From: Halothiobacillus sp. | Lineage (GTDB): Bacteria; Pseudomonadota; Gammaproteobacteria; JAAZVP01 | Direction of reading: 5' to 3' | NCBI GenBank assembly: GCA_018623495.1 | Contig: JAAZVP010000016.1 | Location: 1-52,103, forward strand | Length of the DNA: 52,103 nt | Part shown: in pieces, positions 35,233 through 47,218 of the stretch | How the letters are laid out: each line of letters opens with the position of its first letter | Numbering within the stretch: position 1 is the stretch's first letter | The notes under the pieces: generated by a model | Database searches by the model: none | Told to the model about the DNA's origin: nothing | Seen by the model: only the letters and a program-made list of their open reading frames with translations | Translations under genes and position numbers: made by a program

Positions 35233-35536
35233 CGCTCGCTTCCGGTGCATGACAACCACGTGACAGTCTACCGTCTCGCCCGGCCGGCGACATCCAAACC
35301 CCACTCGCCGAGTGGTCCTTTGAACCCGCGGGCGGCAAACCCTGCCACTCCAGCGGTTTTGAACCGCCCCTCGCGGGGAGGCGAAAGGCCCGCCGTGATG
35401 CGCTTTCCGGGCGCATCGCGCGGGTCCATGGAGCCGCCTCCATGGACCGGCATCGAAATCATTTATCCAGCTATTGATAAGCAAATCATCAACTCCTAAT
35501 ATCGAGGGCCTCAATCGACCCCAAGGAGTTATCGGT
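35233..35536. other. 304-base intergenic region between folE and the secreted haem protein
   Basis: Divergent spacer with no convincing gene. The left part, up to about 35450, is GC-rich and featureless to me. The right part is AT-rich and holds the promoter at 35474-35502 and an AAGGAG ribosome-binding site at 35523-35528. Confidence 0.6.
35474..35502 (+). promoter_or_regulatory. Sigma-70 promoter of the secreted Tll0287-like gene
   Basis: TTGATA (35474-35479), a 17-base spacer and TAATAT (35497-35502): near-consensus boxes at ideal spacing, 35 bases before the ATG. TTATC-N8-GATAA (35463-35480) forms a small inverted repeat over the -35, so a regulator may bind there. Confidence 0.8.
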
Positions 35537-36115
35537 ATGCGCAAGATCCAGATGCTCGCCACCGCCGCCGCCCTGCTGGCCGCCACCGGCGCCCAGGCGG
35601 AACTGACCGAGTCCGAGAAGCAGGAGCGGATCGAGCAGAGCCGCGCCGCGGTCAAGGAATTCGGCATGACCCTCAAGGGCGAACTGCAAAAGGCCATGAA
35701 GGCCGGCGGCCCGGTCCAGGCCATCGAGGTCTGCCACTCCGTGGCTCCGCAGATCGCCGAGAACATCTCCGAGAAGACCGGCTGGGAGGTCTACCGCACC
35801 AGCCTCAAGCCGCGCAACGTCCGCCCGGACGCCTGGGAGACCGGCGTGCTCGAGCAGTTCGATGCCCGCCGCGCCGACGGCGAGTCGCCCAAGAAGATGG
35901 AGCACGCCGAGGTGGTCGAGGTCGACGGCGAATCCAGGCTGCGCTACATGAAGGCCATCGGCACCAAGGGCCTGTGCCTGAACTGCCACGGTACCCGCGA
36001 GCAGATCCCCGACAACGTCGAGGCCAAGCTGGAAAAGCTCTACCCCGAGGACCGGGCCATCGGCTACCAGAAGGGCGACATCCGCGGCGCCTTCTCCATC
36101 ATCCAGGACATCTGA
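35537..36115 (+). CDS. Secreted Tll0287-like (DUF3365) haem protein
   Basis: A 192-residue periplasmic protein. Signal peptide 1-21 (ending AQA), then one DUF3365/Tll0287-like domain: [18 protein letters not shown] (C66, H67, a conserved family motif), [36 protein letters not shown] with haem motif C147-LN-C150-H151, and a [10 protein letters not shown] end. It has no output domain, so it may be an electron carrier or a soluble sensor. The start has AAGGAG 9 bases upstream; the longer frame from 35474 would begin inside the promoter. It has its own promoter and terminator, so it is a single-gene unit with strong expression signals. Confidence 0.9.
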   Translation: MRKIQMLATAAALLAATGAQAELTESEKQERIEQSRAAVKEFGMTLKGELQKAMKAGGPVQAIEVCHSVAPQIAENISEKTGWEVYRTSLKPRNVRPDAWETGVLEQFDARRADGESPKKMEHAEVVEVDGESRLRYMKAIGTKGLCLNCHGTREQIPDNVEAKLEKLYPEDRAIGYQKGDIRGAFSIIQDI

Positions 36116-36142
36116 TCCCGGCCCCGCCCGGCCCCTCCCCGA

Positions 36143-36165
36143 CCCCGCCACCGCGCGGGGTTTTT
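36143..36165 (+). terminator. Rho-independent terminator of the secreted haem protein gene
   Basis: Stem CCCCGC/GCGGGG with a 6-base loop (CACCGC), followed directly by five T (36161-36165), 28 bases after the stop codon. The 227 bases from here to the next gene contain nothing I recognise. Confidence 0.88.
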
Positions 36166-36392
36166 CGTGGGCGCCCGCCCGGGCCGCGAGGATCGCCGAC
36201 CCATACCGCCCCCCGCGCCCCTGGCCCCCGGGCGTGCACCCCGGCCCGGCCATCGGCCCTCACCCCGACGCCGGGCACGCCCAGCCGGCATCCCGCCATC
36301 CTCGGCGTTCTTCGCGCCTGCGCGAAAGGCACTGACCCGGCCGGTCGATTGTCTGCCAGAATCAGGACTGATCCCCGAACGGACCGACTTTC

Positions 36393-37537
36393 ATGGGCAA
36401 GGCCGCGCGCATCGTCATCACCCTCGCCGTCATCGCCGCCTTCGTGGCGGCCATCGTCTACTGGCAGCGACCCGAGCCGGTCGCCGTCGAACTCGTCGCC
36501 GTGGAACAGGGCCAGGTGGCGGCCACTGCGGCCAACACCCGCGTGGGCACCGTGGAGGCCTGCCGGCGGGCGCGGCTGTCGCCGGCCGTGGGGGGCCAGG
36601 TGGCCCGGCTGCCCCACCGCGAGGGCGAGCATGCCCGCGCCGGTGACCTGCTCGTGGAGCTCTGGAACGAGGACCTCCAGGCCCGCCTGGAGCTGGCCGA
36701 GCAGGAGCGCAATGCCGCCCGGGCGCGGGCGGAGGCGACCTGTCACAAGGCGGACGTGGCCGACCGCGAGGCCTCGCGGCTGGTGCGCCTGGGGGAATCC
36801 GGCGCGGTCTCCGAGGAGCAGGTGGACCAGGCGGTGACCGCGGCCCGCGCCCGGCGGGCCGACTGCCGGGCGAGCCGCGCCAGTATCCAGGTGAGCGCCG
36901 CCCGGGTGGCCCTGGCCCGGGCGAACCTGGAACAGACCCGCCTGCGCGCGCCCTTCGACGGGGTGGTCGCCGACCTGTCCACCGAGCGCTACGAGTACGC
37001 CACGCCCTCGCCCCCCGGCATCCAGACCCAGCCGGTGATCGACCTCATCGGCAGCAGCTGTTTCTTCGTCTCGGCCCCCATCGACGAGGTGGATGCCCCG
37101 GCGGTGGAGACCGGCATGCCGGCGGTGATCACCCTGGATGCCTTCCCGGGGGCGGAATTCGCCGGCCGGGTCCGGCGGGTGGCGGACTACGTGGTCGACA
37201 TCGAGAAGCAGGCCCGCACCGTGGAGGTGGAGGTGGCCTTCGCCTCCGGGGAACGCCCCGACCGCCTGCTGGCCGGCTACAGCGCGGACGTGGAGATCGT
37301 GCTGGAGGCCCGCGACCCGGTGCCGCGCATCCCCACCGAGGCCCTGATGGAGGGCGGCCGGGTGCTGGTGCTGGCCGCGGACGGCCGGCTGGCCGAGCGC
37401 GAGGTGGAGACGGGCCTGGCCAACTGGGAGTACACCGAGATCACCGCCGGCCTCGCGCCCGGCGAGCGGGTGGTCCTCGACCATCGCCGCGAGGCGGTCC
37501 ACGCGGGGCTCCCCGCCCGGGCCGCGGAGGCCGTGCC

Positions 37538-37541
<4 letters not shown>
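36393..37541 (+). CDS. HlyD/MacA-type periplasmic adaptor of ABC exporter
   Basis: A 382-residue membrane-fusion protein. Anchor helix (about 7-24), lipoyl half-motif (SPAVGGQVARLPHREGEHARAG), coiled-coil hairpin with many Ala, Arg and Glu (about 95-175), second lipoyl half (LRAPFDGVVADLSTERYEYA) and a beta-barrel with a C-terminal membrane-proximal domain. It is less typical than MacA: cysteines occur in the hairpin (TCHK; DCRAS). It should connect the two permeases and ATPase encoded next to an outer-membrane channel that is not encoded here. Its stop overlaps the ATPase start. Confidence 0.87.
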
Positions 37542-38211
<670 letters not shown>

Positions 38212-38215
<4 letters not shown>

Positions 38216-39417
38216 GAACCACCGACGCGCTGGGCTTCGCCACCGTCGCCCTGCGCGGCTACCCGGTGCGCACCCTGCTGATGCTCGCGGCCATGGGCAT
38301 CGGCGTCACCGCGGTGGTGGTGCTGAGCTCGCTCGGCGAGGGGGCGCGCCGGTACGTGGCCCACCAGTTCGATGCCCTGGGCACCAACCTGGTGACCGTC
38401 ATCCCCGGCCGCTCGGAGACCACCGGCGGGCCCCCGCCCCTGCTGGGGACCACGCCCCGCGACCTGACCCTGGACGACGCCCTGTCGCTCTATCGCAGCC
38501 CGGCGGTGAAGGACGTGGCGCCGCTGACCCTCGGCGCGGCGGTGGTCAACTGGCGCGGTGCCCAGCGCGAGGTCACGGTGCTGGGCTCCACCGGGGCGCT
38601 GGCACGGGTGCGCGACCTGGCCATGCAGCGCGGACGTTTCCTCGAGCTGACCGATCCCCATCGCGCAGCCCCCGTCTGCGTGCTGGGCAGCCAGACCCGC
38701 GAGGCGCTCTTCGGCCACCACCGGGCCGTGGGCGAGTGGCTGGAAATCGCCGACCGCCGCTTTCGCGTGATCGGCGTGCTGGGGGAAAAGGGCCAGTCGC
38801 TGACCACCGACTTCGGCGACACCGTCATCGTCCCCGTGGCCAGCGCCCAGGCGATGTTCGATGCCCCCTCGCTGTTCCGCATCCTGGTCCAGGCGCGCTC
38901 GCGCGCCGCGATCCCCCTCGCCGAGGCGGAGGTGGGCCGTATCCTGCGCGAGCGCCACGACGGCGAGGACGACGTCACCCTGGTGACCCAGGACGCCATG
39001 CTCGAGGCCTTCGACGAGGTCCTCGGCGCCCTGGCCCTGGCGGTCACCGGCATCGGCGCCATCAGCCTGCTGGTGGCCGGCATCCTGATCATGAACGTGA
39101 TGCTGGTGGCGGTGAGCCAGCGGCGCGCGGAGATCGGCCTGCTCAAGGCCGTGGGTGCCTCGCCGCGCCAGATCCTGGGATTGTTCCTGCTGGAGTCCGC
39201 CCTGCTCTCGCTGGCCGGCGCCGCCGCCGGGATCGCCGCCGGGCTGGCGACAGCCCGGGCGGTGGCGGCGGCCTTCCCGGCCCTGCCGGTGGCCACGCCG
39301 GCCTGGGCACTGATCGCCGCCACGGCCACCGCCCTCGGCCTGGGCATCCTGTTCGGCATCCTGCCCGCGCGGCGGGCGGCCCGGCTCGACCCGGTGGAGG
39401 CCCTGGCCGGACGATGA
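38212..39417 (+). CDS. MacB-like ABC permease 1
   Basis: A 401-residue permease with the MacB plan: N-terminal helix (about 18-40), a large periplasmic MacB_PCD domain (about 45-245), then three helices of the FtsX domain (about 270-400) including SQRRAEIGLLKAVGASPRQILGLFLLESALL. It is separate from its ATPase. It overlaps the ATPase start and permease 2 by four bases each. Together with permease 2 it may form a heterodimeric exporter; substrate unknown. Confidence 0.88.
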
Positions 39418-40613
39418 GAACGGTCGACCACATCCGCCTGGCCACCGAGGCCGTCTTCAGCCAGCGGCTGCGCAGCCTGCTCACCGGGACCGGTATCGCC
39501 GTGGGGGTGGCCGCGGTGGTCCTGCTCACCGCCCTGGGCGAGGGCGTCAACCGCTTCGTGATGGGCGAGTTCACCCAGTTCGGCACCCACATCATCGCCG
39601 TCAACCCCGGCACCGACGCCACCTCCGGCGTCTCCGGCGCGATGATCAACACCGTCCGGCCGCTGTCGCTGCAGGACACCGAGTCCCTGCGGACCCTGCC
39701 GGGCGTGCGCGCCGTGACCCCGGTGATCCAGGGCAACGCGGAGGTCGAGACCACCCGGCGCAGCCGCTGGACCACCGTCCTGGGGGTGGGCGCGGAGGCC
39801 GCCGATCTCTGGCAGATGGCCGTGCAACAAGGGCGCTTCCTGCCCGCCGACGACCCCTTCCGGCCCCGGCCCTTCGCCGTGCTGGGGGCCCGGGTGGCCG
39901 ACGAGGTCTTTCCGCGAACCTCGCCGGTGGGCCAGCGCATCCGCATCGGTGGCCAGCGCCTGCGGGTGGTGGGGGTGATGGCCCCCAAGGGACAGATCCT
40001 CGGCTTCGACATGGACGACACCGTCTACATCCCGGCGGCCCTCGCCCAGGCGCTGTTCGACCGCGAGGGCGTGATGGAGATCGACATCCTCTACCGACCC
40101 TCCGTGACCAGCGCCGCCATGGCCGAGCAGGTCCGCGGGCGGCTGGCGGAACGCCACGGGCGCGAGGACTTCACCATCACCACCCAGGAGGACATGCTCG
40201 CCACCCTGGGCGACATCCTCGGCATGCTCACGCTGGTGGTGGCCGGCCTGGGCGGCATCTCGCTGGTGGTGGGCGGGGTGGGGATCCTCACCATCATGAC
40301 CATCGCGGTGAACGAGCGCACCCCCGAGATCGGCCTGCTGCGCGCCCTTGGCGCCACCCGGCGCACGGTCCTGCTGGTGTTTCTCGGCGAGGCCGCCCTG
40401 CTGGGGGCCCTGGGTGGTCTGGCGGGGCTGGGAATCGGTCTGGCCGGGGCCGGCCTGCTCCACTGGCTGGTGCCCGCCCTGCCCGTTTCCTTCCACCCGC
40501 CCTTCATCCTCGCCGCCGAGGGCGTGGCGCTGGTCACCGGCGTGGTCGGCGGGCTGATCCCCGCCTGGCGGGCCGCCCGCATGGACCCGGTGGAGGCCCT
40601 GCGGACGGAGTGA
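39414..40613 (+). CDS. MacB-like ABC permease 2
   Basis: A 399-residue paralogue of permease 1: N-terminal helix, MacB_PCD periplasmic domain, then the FtsX domain with NERTPEIGLLRALGATRRTVLLVFLGEAALL and a C-terminal AARMDPVEALRTE. ATG 39414 overlaps the previous stop. Two distinct permeases with one ATPase and one adaptor suggest a heteromeric complex rather than the homodimer of classical MacB. It ends 21 bases before a large palindromic repeat array that may serve as 3' end structure. Confidence 0.88.
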   Translation: MRTVDHIRLATEAVFSQRLRSLLTGTGIAVGVAAVVLLTALGEGVNRFVMGEFTQFGTHIIAVNPGTDATSGVSGAMINTVRPLSLQDTESLRTLPGVRAVTPVIQGNAEVETTRRSRWTTVLGVGAEAADLWQMAVQQGRFLPADDPFRPRPFAVLGARVADEVFPRTSPVGQRIRIGGQRLRVVGVMAPKGQILGFDMDDTVYIPAALAQALFDREGVMEIDILYRPSVTSAAMAEQVRGRLAERHGREDFTITTQEDMLATLGDILGMLTLVVAGLGGISLVVGGVGILTIMTIAVNERTPEIGLLRALGATRRTVLLVFLGEAALLGALGGLAGLGIGLAGAGLLHWLVPALPVSFHPPFILAAEGVALVTGVVGGLIPAWRAARMDPVEALRTE

Positions 40614-40634
40614 GGCGCAAGCGCCTCGCTCCGT

Positions 40635-41166
40635 CCCTCTCCCCCTCATCCCGGCCTTCTCCCCGACGGGGAGAAGGGGGACGACGCGGGCAGGACTCGG
40701 CCGCGGCGGCCTCCGACGCCCCTCTCCCCCTCATCCCGGCCTTCTCCCCGGCGGGGAGAAGGGGCGGCGGGCAGGACTCGGCCGCGGCGGCCTCCGACGC
40801 CCCATTCCCTCTCCCCCTGGGAGAGGGCAAGGGTGAGGGCGAGGGGTCACCCCCGTGAGGTGGCTGGAGTCAGGCGCCATACACCCTACCCGGCGGGGAG
40901 AAGGGGGACGCGGGCAGGACTCGGCCACGGCGGCGTCCGACGCCCCCTCACCCCCTCATCACGGCCTTCTCCCCGGTGGGGAGAAGGGGGACGCGGGCAG
41001 GACCTGCCACGGCGGCCTCCGACGCCCCATTCTCCCCCTCATCCCGGCCTTCTCCCCGGCGGGGAGAAGGAGGACGCGGGCAGGCCTCGGCCCCGGCGGT
41101 GTCCGACGCCCCATTCCCTCTCCCTCTGGGAGAGGGCAAGGGTGAGGGTGAGGGCGAGGGGTCACC
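40635..41166. repeat. Array of about 85-bp palindromic repeats in two blocks
   Basis: Five copies of a palindromic core, CCTTCTCCCC-x-GGGGAGAAGG, start near 40655, 40740, 40880 (left arm damaged), 40965 and 41048, so the period is 85, then 85 and 83 within blocks. Cores are joined by a conserved GC-rich linker (GGGCAGGACTCGGCC..., ending CCGACGCCCC). Each block ends with a second palindrome (CCCTCTCCC-x-GGGAGAGGG) and a GAGGGCGAGGGG tail (40803-40851; 41112-41166). It lies between the convergent exporter and trhP genes. The family looks like an interspersed repetitive element. Open frames here are artefacts. Confidence 0.85.
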
Positions 41167-42541
41167 CCGCCTCCACCACCTCCGATTCCTCGAAGTAACG
41201 GGCGATCAGGCCCTGCTCGGCGGCCTCGGGGGGCATGGGGATGCGCACGGTCCAGCCGCCACCCGGTGCCACTTCCAGCGGCCTGCCGTGGCGGTCCTCC
41301 ATGCGCTCGAGGGTGACGTCGCGGTTGCCCGAGGGCAGGACGAATTCCAGCCGGTCGCCCACGGCGAACCGGTTCTTGACCGCGACCTCGGCCATGCCGG
41401 TCCCGGCGTCGTAGCCGGTGACCTCGCCCACGAACCGCTGGCGCCGGCTGCGGGAGTGGCCGTCGATGTAGTTCTGGTAGTCGTGGGTGTGGTGGCGCTG
41501 GTAGAAGCCGTCGGTGTAGCCGCGGTTGGCGAGGTTCTCCAGCGTGCCGAGAAGCCCCGGGTCGAAGGGCCGGCCGGCCACGGCGTCGTCGATGGCCTGG
41601 CGGTAGACCTGGGCGGTGCGCGCCTGGTAGTAGGGCGACTTGGTGCGCCCCTCGATCTTCAGGCAGTCCACGCCGATCTCCACCAGCCGCTCGACGTGCT
41701 CCACGGCCCGCAGGTCCTTGGAGTTCATGATGTAGGTGCCGTGCTCGTCCTCCATCACCGGCATCAGCTCCCCGGGGCGATTGGACTCCTCGAGGAAGTA
41801 GACGTCGTCGGCCTTGGGATGGCGCTGGGCCCCGCCGCAGTCGGCGATCGCGTTGGCCGCGTTGAGGTCCTCCATGGAGATGGACGCCTCGGCGGGACGG
41901 ATGACCCCCTCGGCGTCCTCGGTGGCCCGGATGGTCTTGTAGTCCCAGCGGCAGGCGTTGGTACAGGTCCCCTGGTTGGGGTCGCGGTGGTTGAAGTAGC
42001 CCGAGAGCAGGCAGCGACCGGAATAGGCGATGCACAGCGCCCCGTGGACGAAGACCTCGAGCTCCATGTCCGGGCATTCCTGGCGGATCTCCTCGATCTC
42101 GTCGAGCGAGAGCTCGCGGGAGAGGATGATGCGCTCCACGCCCACCGACTGCCAGAAACGCACCGACTGGAAGTTCATGGTGTTGGCCTGGACGGAGAGG
42201 TGGATGGGGACCTCCGGCCAGCGCTCGCGGGCCAGCATGATCAGCCCGGGATCGGACATGATCAGCGCGTCCGGGCCCATGGCCACCACCGGCTCGATGT
42301 CCTCGACGAAGGTCCGCACCTTGCCGTTGTGCGGCATGGTATTGACCGTGAGGTAGAACTGCCGGCCACGCTCGTGGGCCTCGCGGATCCCGCGGGCGAG
42401 GTTGTCGTTCATGAACTCGTTGTTGCGCACCCGCAGGCTGTAGCGGGGCTGGCCGGCGTAGACGGCGTCGGCGCCGTAGTCGAAGGCCGCGCGCATGCCC
42501 TTGAGGGTGCCGGCGGGCGAGAGGAGTTCGGGTTTCTTCAT
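41162..42541 (-). CDS. trhP: Peptidase U32-family tRNA hydroxylase TrhP (YegQ type)
   Basis: A 459-residue YegQ-like protein; family length about 453. Features: LLSPAGTLKGMRAAFDYGADAVYAG at the N terminus, and the Cys cluster C170, C177, C193, C197 (GALCIAYSGRCLLSGYFNHRDP; GTCTNACRWDY) that probably binds an iron-sulfur cluster. The later part has DEHGTYIMNSKDLRA, IEGRTKSPYYQARTAQVYR and a C-terminal beta-barrel. E. coli TrhP makes 5-hydroxyuridine at tRNA position 34 using prephenate-derived chemistry. It stands alone here. The 3' end runs into the repeat array. Confidence 0.92.
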   Translation of the reverse strand: MKKPELLSPAGTLKGMRAAFDYGADAVYAGQPRYSLRVRNNEFMNDNLARGIREAHERGRQFYLTVNTMPHNGKVRTFVEDIEPVVAMGPDALIMSDPGLIMLARERWPEVPIHLSVQANTMNFQSVRFWQSVGVERIILSRELSLDEIEEIRQECPDMELEVFVHGALCIAYSGRCLLSGYFNHRDPNQGTCTNACRWDYKTIRATEDAEGVIRPAEASISMEDLNAANAIADCGGAQRHPKADDVYFLEESNRPGELMPVMEDEHGTYIMNSKDLRAVEHVERLVEIGVDCLKIEGRTKSPYYQARTAQVYRQAIDDAVAGRPFDPGLLGTLENLANRGYTDGFYQRHHTHDYQNYIDGHSRSRRQRFVGEVTGYDAGTGMAEVAVKNRFAVGDRLEFVLPSGNRDVTLERMEDRHGRPLEVAPGGGWTVRIPMPPEAAEQGLIARYFEESEVVEAG

Positions 42542-42571
42542 GGCCTGACGATGCCTGAGTGCAAAACTCGG

Positions 42572-42612
42572 AAATTATAACGCCCGCGCCGTGGACAGGC
42601 CACGGGCGGGCG
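42572..42612 (-). terminator. Leftward terminator after the CZB chemoreceptor, with possible trhP -10 box
   Basis: A long near-perfect hairpin (42581-42612; CGCCCGC...GCGGGCG with CCGTGG/CCACGG inside) is followed on the minus strand by TTATAATTT. It lies 49 bases past the receptor stop. TATAAT within the tail could also serve as -10 for trhP, whose ATG is about 33 bases further. Both readings may be true. Confidence 0.65.
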
Positions 42613-42660
42613 TTGCGCCCGGTCGGTTGGATGGCCGGGACGGCGACGGGTTCCCCGGCG

Positions 42661-44757
42661 TCAGTGCCCGCTCTCCCGCAGGCTCTTGTCCTCGATGGCG
42701 TCCAGCAGCCGGATGATCTCGCCGGAGATCTCGTCGAGACGCTGGAAAGCCTCGCGGGCCTCCTTCAGCCGCCCGGCCTTCTTCAGGCGCACGATCTCGC
42801 CCACCAACCGGTGGAACTCGGCATGCGGCTTCTCGATGTCGTCGATCTCGGGGATGTGGCTGAAGCGCTCGCGTCCCTCGCCGAAGTACCACTTGCCGAA
42901 GTTGCACTCGTGGTCCGAGGTGACCTTGCTCTCGTCGAGGTCCTCGCGGTCCTCGAGGAAGGCGCGCAGCCGGGAACGCCAGGCCACGTGGCCGAGCTTG
43001 GCCGGCGACAGGTCCAACTGCGAGACGTGGAAGGCACCGATCCGCTCGCTGAGCTTGTTGATCTGCTCGCCGATCACCATGGCCTCGTCGACATTGCGCT
43101 CGGCGGCCCGGGTGGAACGCTCGGAGAGACCGGCGATGTGGGCGATGTTGGTATCCATCTCGTGGGCCACCTGGCTCTGCTCCTCGGCGGCGGTGGAGAT
43201 CTGGCTGTTCATCTCCGAGATGGTGGTCGTGGCGCCGGCGATCTCGTCGAGCGAGGCCACCGCCTTGCGGGTGACCTCCTGGCTGGAACGGGCCCGCTCG
43301 CGGCCGTCGTGCATCACGCCCGTGGCCTTCTCGGCACCCGATTGCAGGCGCTCGATCATGCCGCGGATCTCGCCGGTGGAATCCTGGGTGCGGCGGGCCA
43401 ACAAGCGTACCTCGTCGGCGACCACCGCGAAGCCGCGGCCGTGCTCGCCGGCCCGGGCGGCCTCGATGGCGGCGTTCAGCGCCAGCAGGTTGGTCTGCTC
43501 GGAGATGCCGTTGATCACCTCCAGCACCTTCTCGATCTCGTGGCTCTGATCGTTGAGCTCGTCCATGGTGCCGGCGGCCTCGTCCACCGCCCGGCCGAGC
43601 TCGTCCATGCTCCGGGCCACCTGCTGGATCAGGTCGCGCCCCTGGTCCACCTGGCGCGCGGCGTCGCCGGCGGCCTGCTCGGCGTTGCCGGTATTGCCGG
43701 CCACCTCCTGGACCGAGGCCGCCATCTCGCTCATCGCGCTGGCGATGTGCTCCAGTTGCTGCTCCTGCTCGGCGAAGTCCGCCTTGGAGCTCTCGGCCGA
43801 GCCGGCCATCTCGTCGGTGGCGATGCCGATCTTGCCCACCGACTGGCGGGTGCTGCCCACCACCTCGTCGAACCACTGAACCAGCCGGTTGAAGGCCCGG
43901 ATCAGCTCGCCCAGCTCGTCCTGGCGACCGGCCTCCAGGCGGCGCGAGAGGTCCCTGGAGCTCACCATCAGCTCCACGCCCTCGACCACCTCGTGCACCG
44001 GCCGGCCCACCGAGCGCCGCAGCATCCAGGCCAGCAACGCCATGCCGGCGGCCAGCAGCACCGCGGCGAGCACGCCGGCGACCAGCAGGCTGCGGCTGAT
44101 GGCGGCATCGGTCTCGTCCAGCGGCCGGATCACCTCGAAGGCGCCGTGGAGATCCCCCACCGACTTGTTCTCCATCCGGTGGCCGGTGATATCCCGACCG
44201 TCGGTGCGCCCCCAGATCCGCTCGGAATCGGCGGGATCCCCGTGGCAGTTCAGGCAGACCTCGCCGAGGCGCACCGGGCGGAAATAGCGCACGGCATTCA
44301 TCGATTCGTCGATGACGTAGTCTTCCTCGAGCCCCGGGTCGGCGCGGAAGCGTTCGAGCACCTCGGCCTCCACGGCGTCGGGCTCGTTCTTGGGATTGCG
44401 GGCACCCTCGCGGGGCGTGCGGAACTCGTAGCCCAGCTCCTCCTGCTTGGCCTGGGCGGAGCGCCAGGCAGTGACCACGGGCACGGCGGACAGCACCTTC
44501 TCGCGCAGTTCCTCGTCCGAGCCGTGGGGCAGTTCACGCAGGCCTTTCGGGGTGAACAGGCCCGTGCGCCACTTGTCGGCGACACGCTCGCGTACCGACT
44601 CGGCCATCAGGACGGTGGTCCTGGCGGCCTTGACTTCCTTTTCGACGGCACGCTCGTGCTGGTTGACGGAGTAGAGGGTGAAAAAGATCACGGCCATCAC
44701 CGCGACCATCAGGGCCACCAACAGGATGACCCGCATGCCGATCGACCGGATTTGCAT
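42661..44757 (-). CDS. Methyl-accepting chemotaxis protein with Tll0287-like haem domain and C-terminal CZB domain
   Basis: A 698-residue chemoreceptor. Anchor helix (about 9-29), periplasmic Tll0287-like domain with haem motif C168-LN-C171-H172 at the same residue numbers as the two receptors near 20.6-24.2 kb, second helix (about 222-245), HAMP, signalling tip [20 protein letters not shown]. It ends in a CZB domain (about 570-690): [24 protein letters not shown] and [11 protein letters not shown], the zinc-binding His/Cys pattern known to sense oxidants or zinc. It therefore combines two redox-type inputs, one on each side of the membrane. It is not next to other che genes and has no clear FliA promoter. 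Confidence 0.93.
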   Translation of the reverse strand: MQIRSIGMRVILLVALMVAVMAVIFFTLYSVNQHERAVEKEVKAARTTVLMAESVRERVADKWRTGLFTPKGLRELPHGSDEELREKVLSAVPVVTAWRSAQAKQEELGYEFRTPREGARNPKNEPDAVEAEVLERFRADPGLEEDYVIDESMNAVRYFRPVRLGEVCLNCHGDPADSERIWGRTDGRDITGHRMENKSVGDLHGAFEVIRPLDETDAAISRSLLVAGVLAAVLLAAGMALLAWMLRRSVGRPVHEVVEGVELMVSSRDLSRRLEAGRQDELGELIRAFNRLVQWFDEVVGSTRQSVGKIGIATDEMAGSAESSKADFAEQEQQLEHIASAMSEMAASVQEVAGNTGNAEQAAGDAARQVDQGRDLIQQVARSMDELGRAVDEAAGTMDELNDQSHEIEKVLEVINGISEQTNLLALNAAIEAARAGEHGRGFAVVADEVRLLARRTQDSTGEIRGMIERLQSGAEKATGVMHDGRERARSSQEVTRKAVASLDEIAGATTTISEMNSQISTAAEEQSQVAHEMDTNIAHIAGLSERSTRAAERNVDEAMVIGEQINKLSERIGAFHVSQLDLSPAKLGHVAWRSRLRAFLEDREDLDESKVTSDHECNFGKWYFGEGRERFSHIPEIDDIEKPHAEFHRLVGEIVRLKKAGRLKEAREAFQRLDEISGEIIRLLDAIEDKSLRESGH

Positions 44758-44938
44758 CTCTCAATCGCTCCCTGGGGCTCGTCGTTGCCGGGCGATCGCT
44801 CGTCGACCGGCCTGTCGTTGTATCGAACTTGGACAAATAACCCTGCCCGAGGTGGTTCTACAGCACTCCATCGGCCGCCTCAAGGGAAACTTGACCATGG
44901 GAAGTCCTGTAGAGCCCTTCGGCTGGTAGACTGTCGTC

Positions 44939-46809
<1,871 letters not shown>

Positions 46810-46822
<13 letters not shown>

Positions 46823-47178
46823 TCCTGCGCCACGCCCACGCCGAGCCGGCCGCCGCAGCGCTGGGCACCGGGATCGAGGTCGACGCCGCGCTCGATGGCG
46901 GCCTCGCCACCGACGCCCTGCTCGCATGGCTGGCAAGTATCGATGCCGAAACGGCGATGATCGTCGGCCACGAACCCGGGCTCTCCCGGCTGATCGCCGC
47001 GGCCCTCTGTCACCGCCCCGGCGCGGGGGTCAGGCTGAAGAAGGCCGGGGCCTGCCGGATCGACTTCCCCGGACCGGCCGCCGCCGGTGCCGGCGAGCTC
47101 CAGTGGCTGCTGACACCGTCCCAGCTGGAACGGATGGGCGACGGTTGCGGATTACCGGCACCGGCCAGTCGCGTATAA
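46810..47178 (+). CDS. SixA-like histidine phosphatase, internally shortened
   Basis: A 122-residue protein of the SixA branch of the histidine phosphatase superfamily (SixA is about 160). It keeps the nucleophile motif LRHAHAEP (H8) and the second His in IVGHEPGLS (H54), followed by LKKAGACRIDF and a WLLTPSQLE end as in SixA. The central part is missing: there is no D..R.LT..G helix and no SPxxRAxQTA segment with the second catalytic Arg. RHAHAEP runs straight into AAAALGTGIEVDAAL, which normally follows QTA. An in-frame loss of about 40-50 residues is likely. Activity is doubtful. ATG 46810 overlaps the yheS end by 13 bases, and the gene ends 40 bases before ppx. Confidence 0.72.
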
Positions 47179-47179
47179 T
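47152..47179 (+). promoter_or_regulatory. Candidate promoter of ppx
   Basis: TATAAT (47174-47179), a perfect -10, with TTACCG (47152-47157) at 16 bases as a weak -35. It lies 39 bases before the ppx ATG and overlaps the stop codon of the SixA-like gene. Confidence 0.6.
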
Positions 47180-47218
47180 TCCCGCCGAACCCGTTGCAAG
47201 CCGCCGGCCCGCATCGCC

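Noticed and set aside
40635-41166. CRISPR-like array
   Set aside because: Units are regularly spaced, but the spacers are conserved copies, the units are 83-85 bp, and there is no cas gene nearby.
41162-42077. Possible second gene within the trhP region on the minus strand
   Set aside because: Shadow frame, Arg/Gly-rich, continuing into the repeat array; the trhP frame explains the region.
44758-44938. Sigma-28 promoter before the CZB chemoreceptor
   Set aside because: AAGTT and GCCG words occur on the minus strand, but the spacing is not 11 and the -10 is poor.
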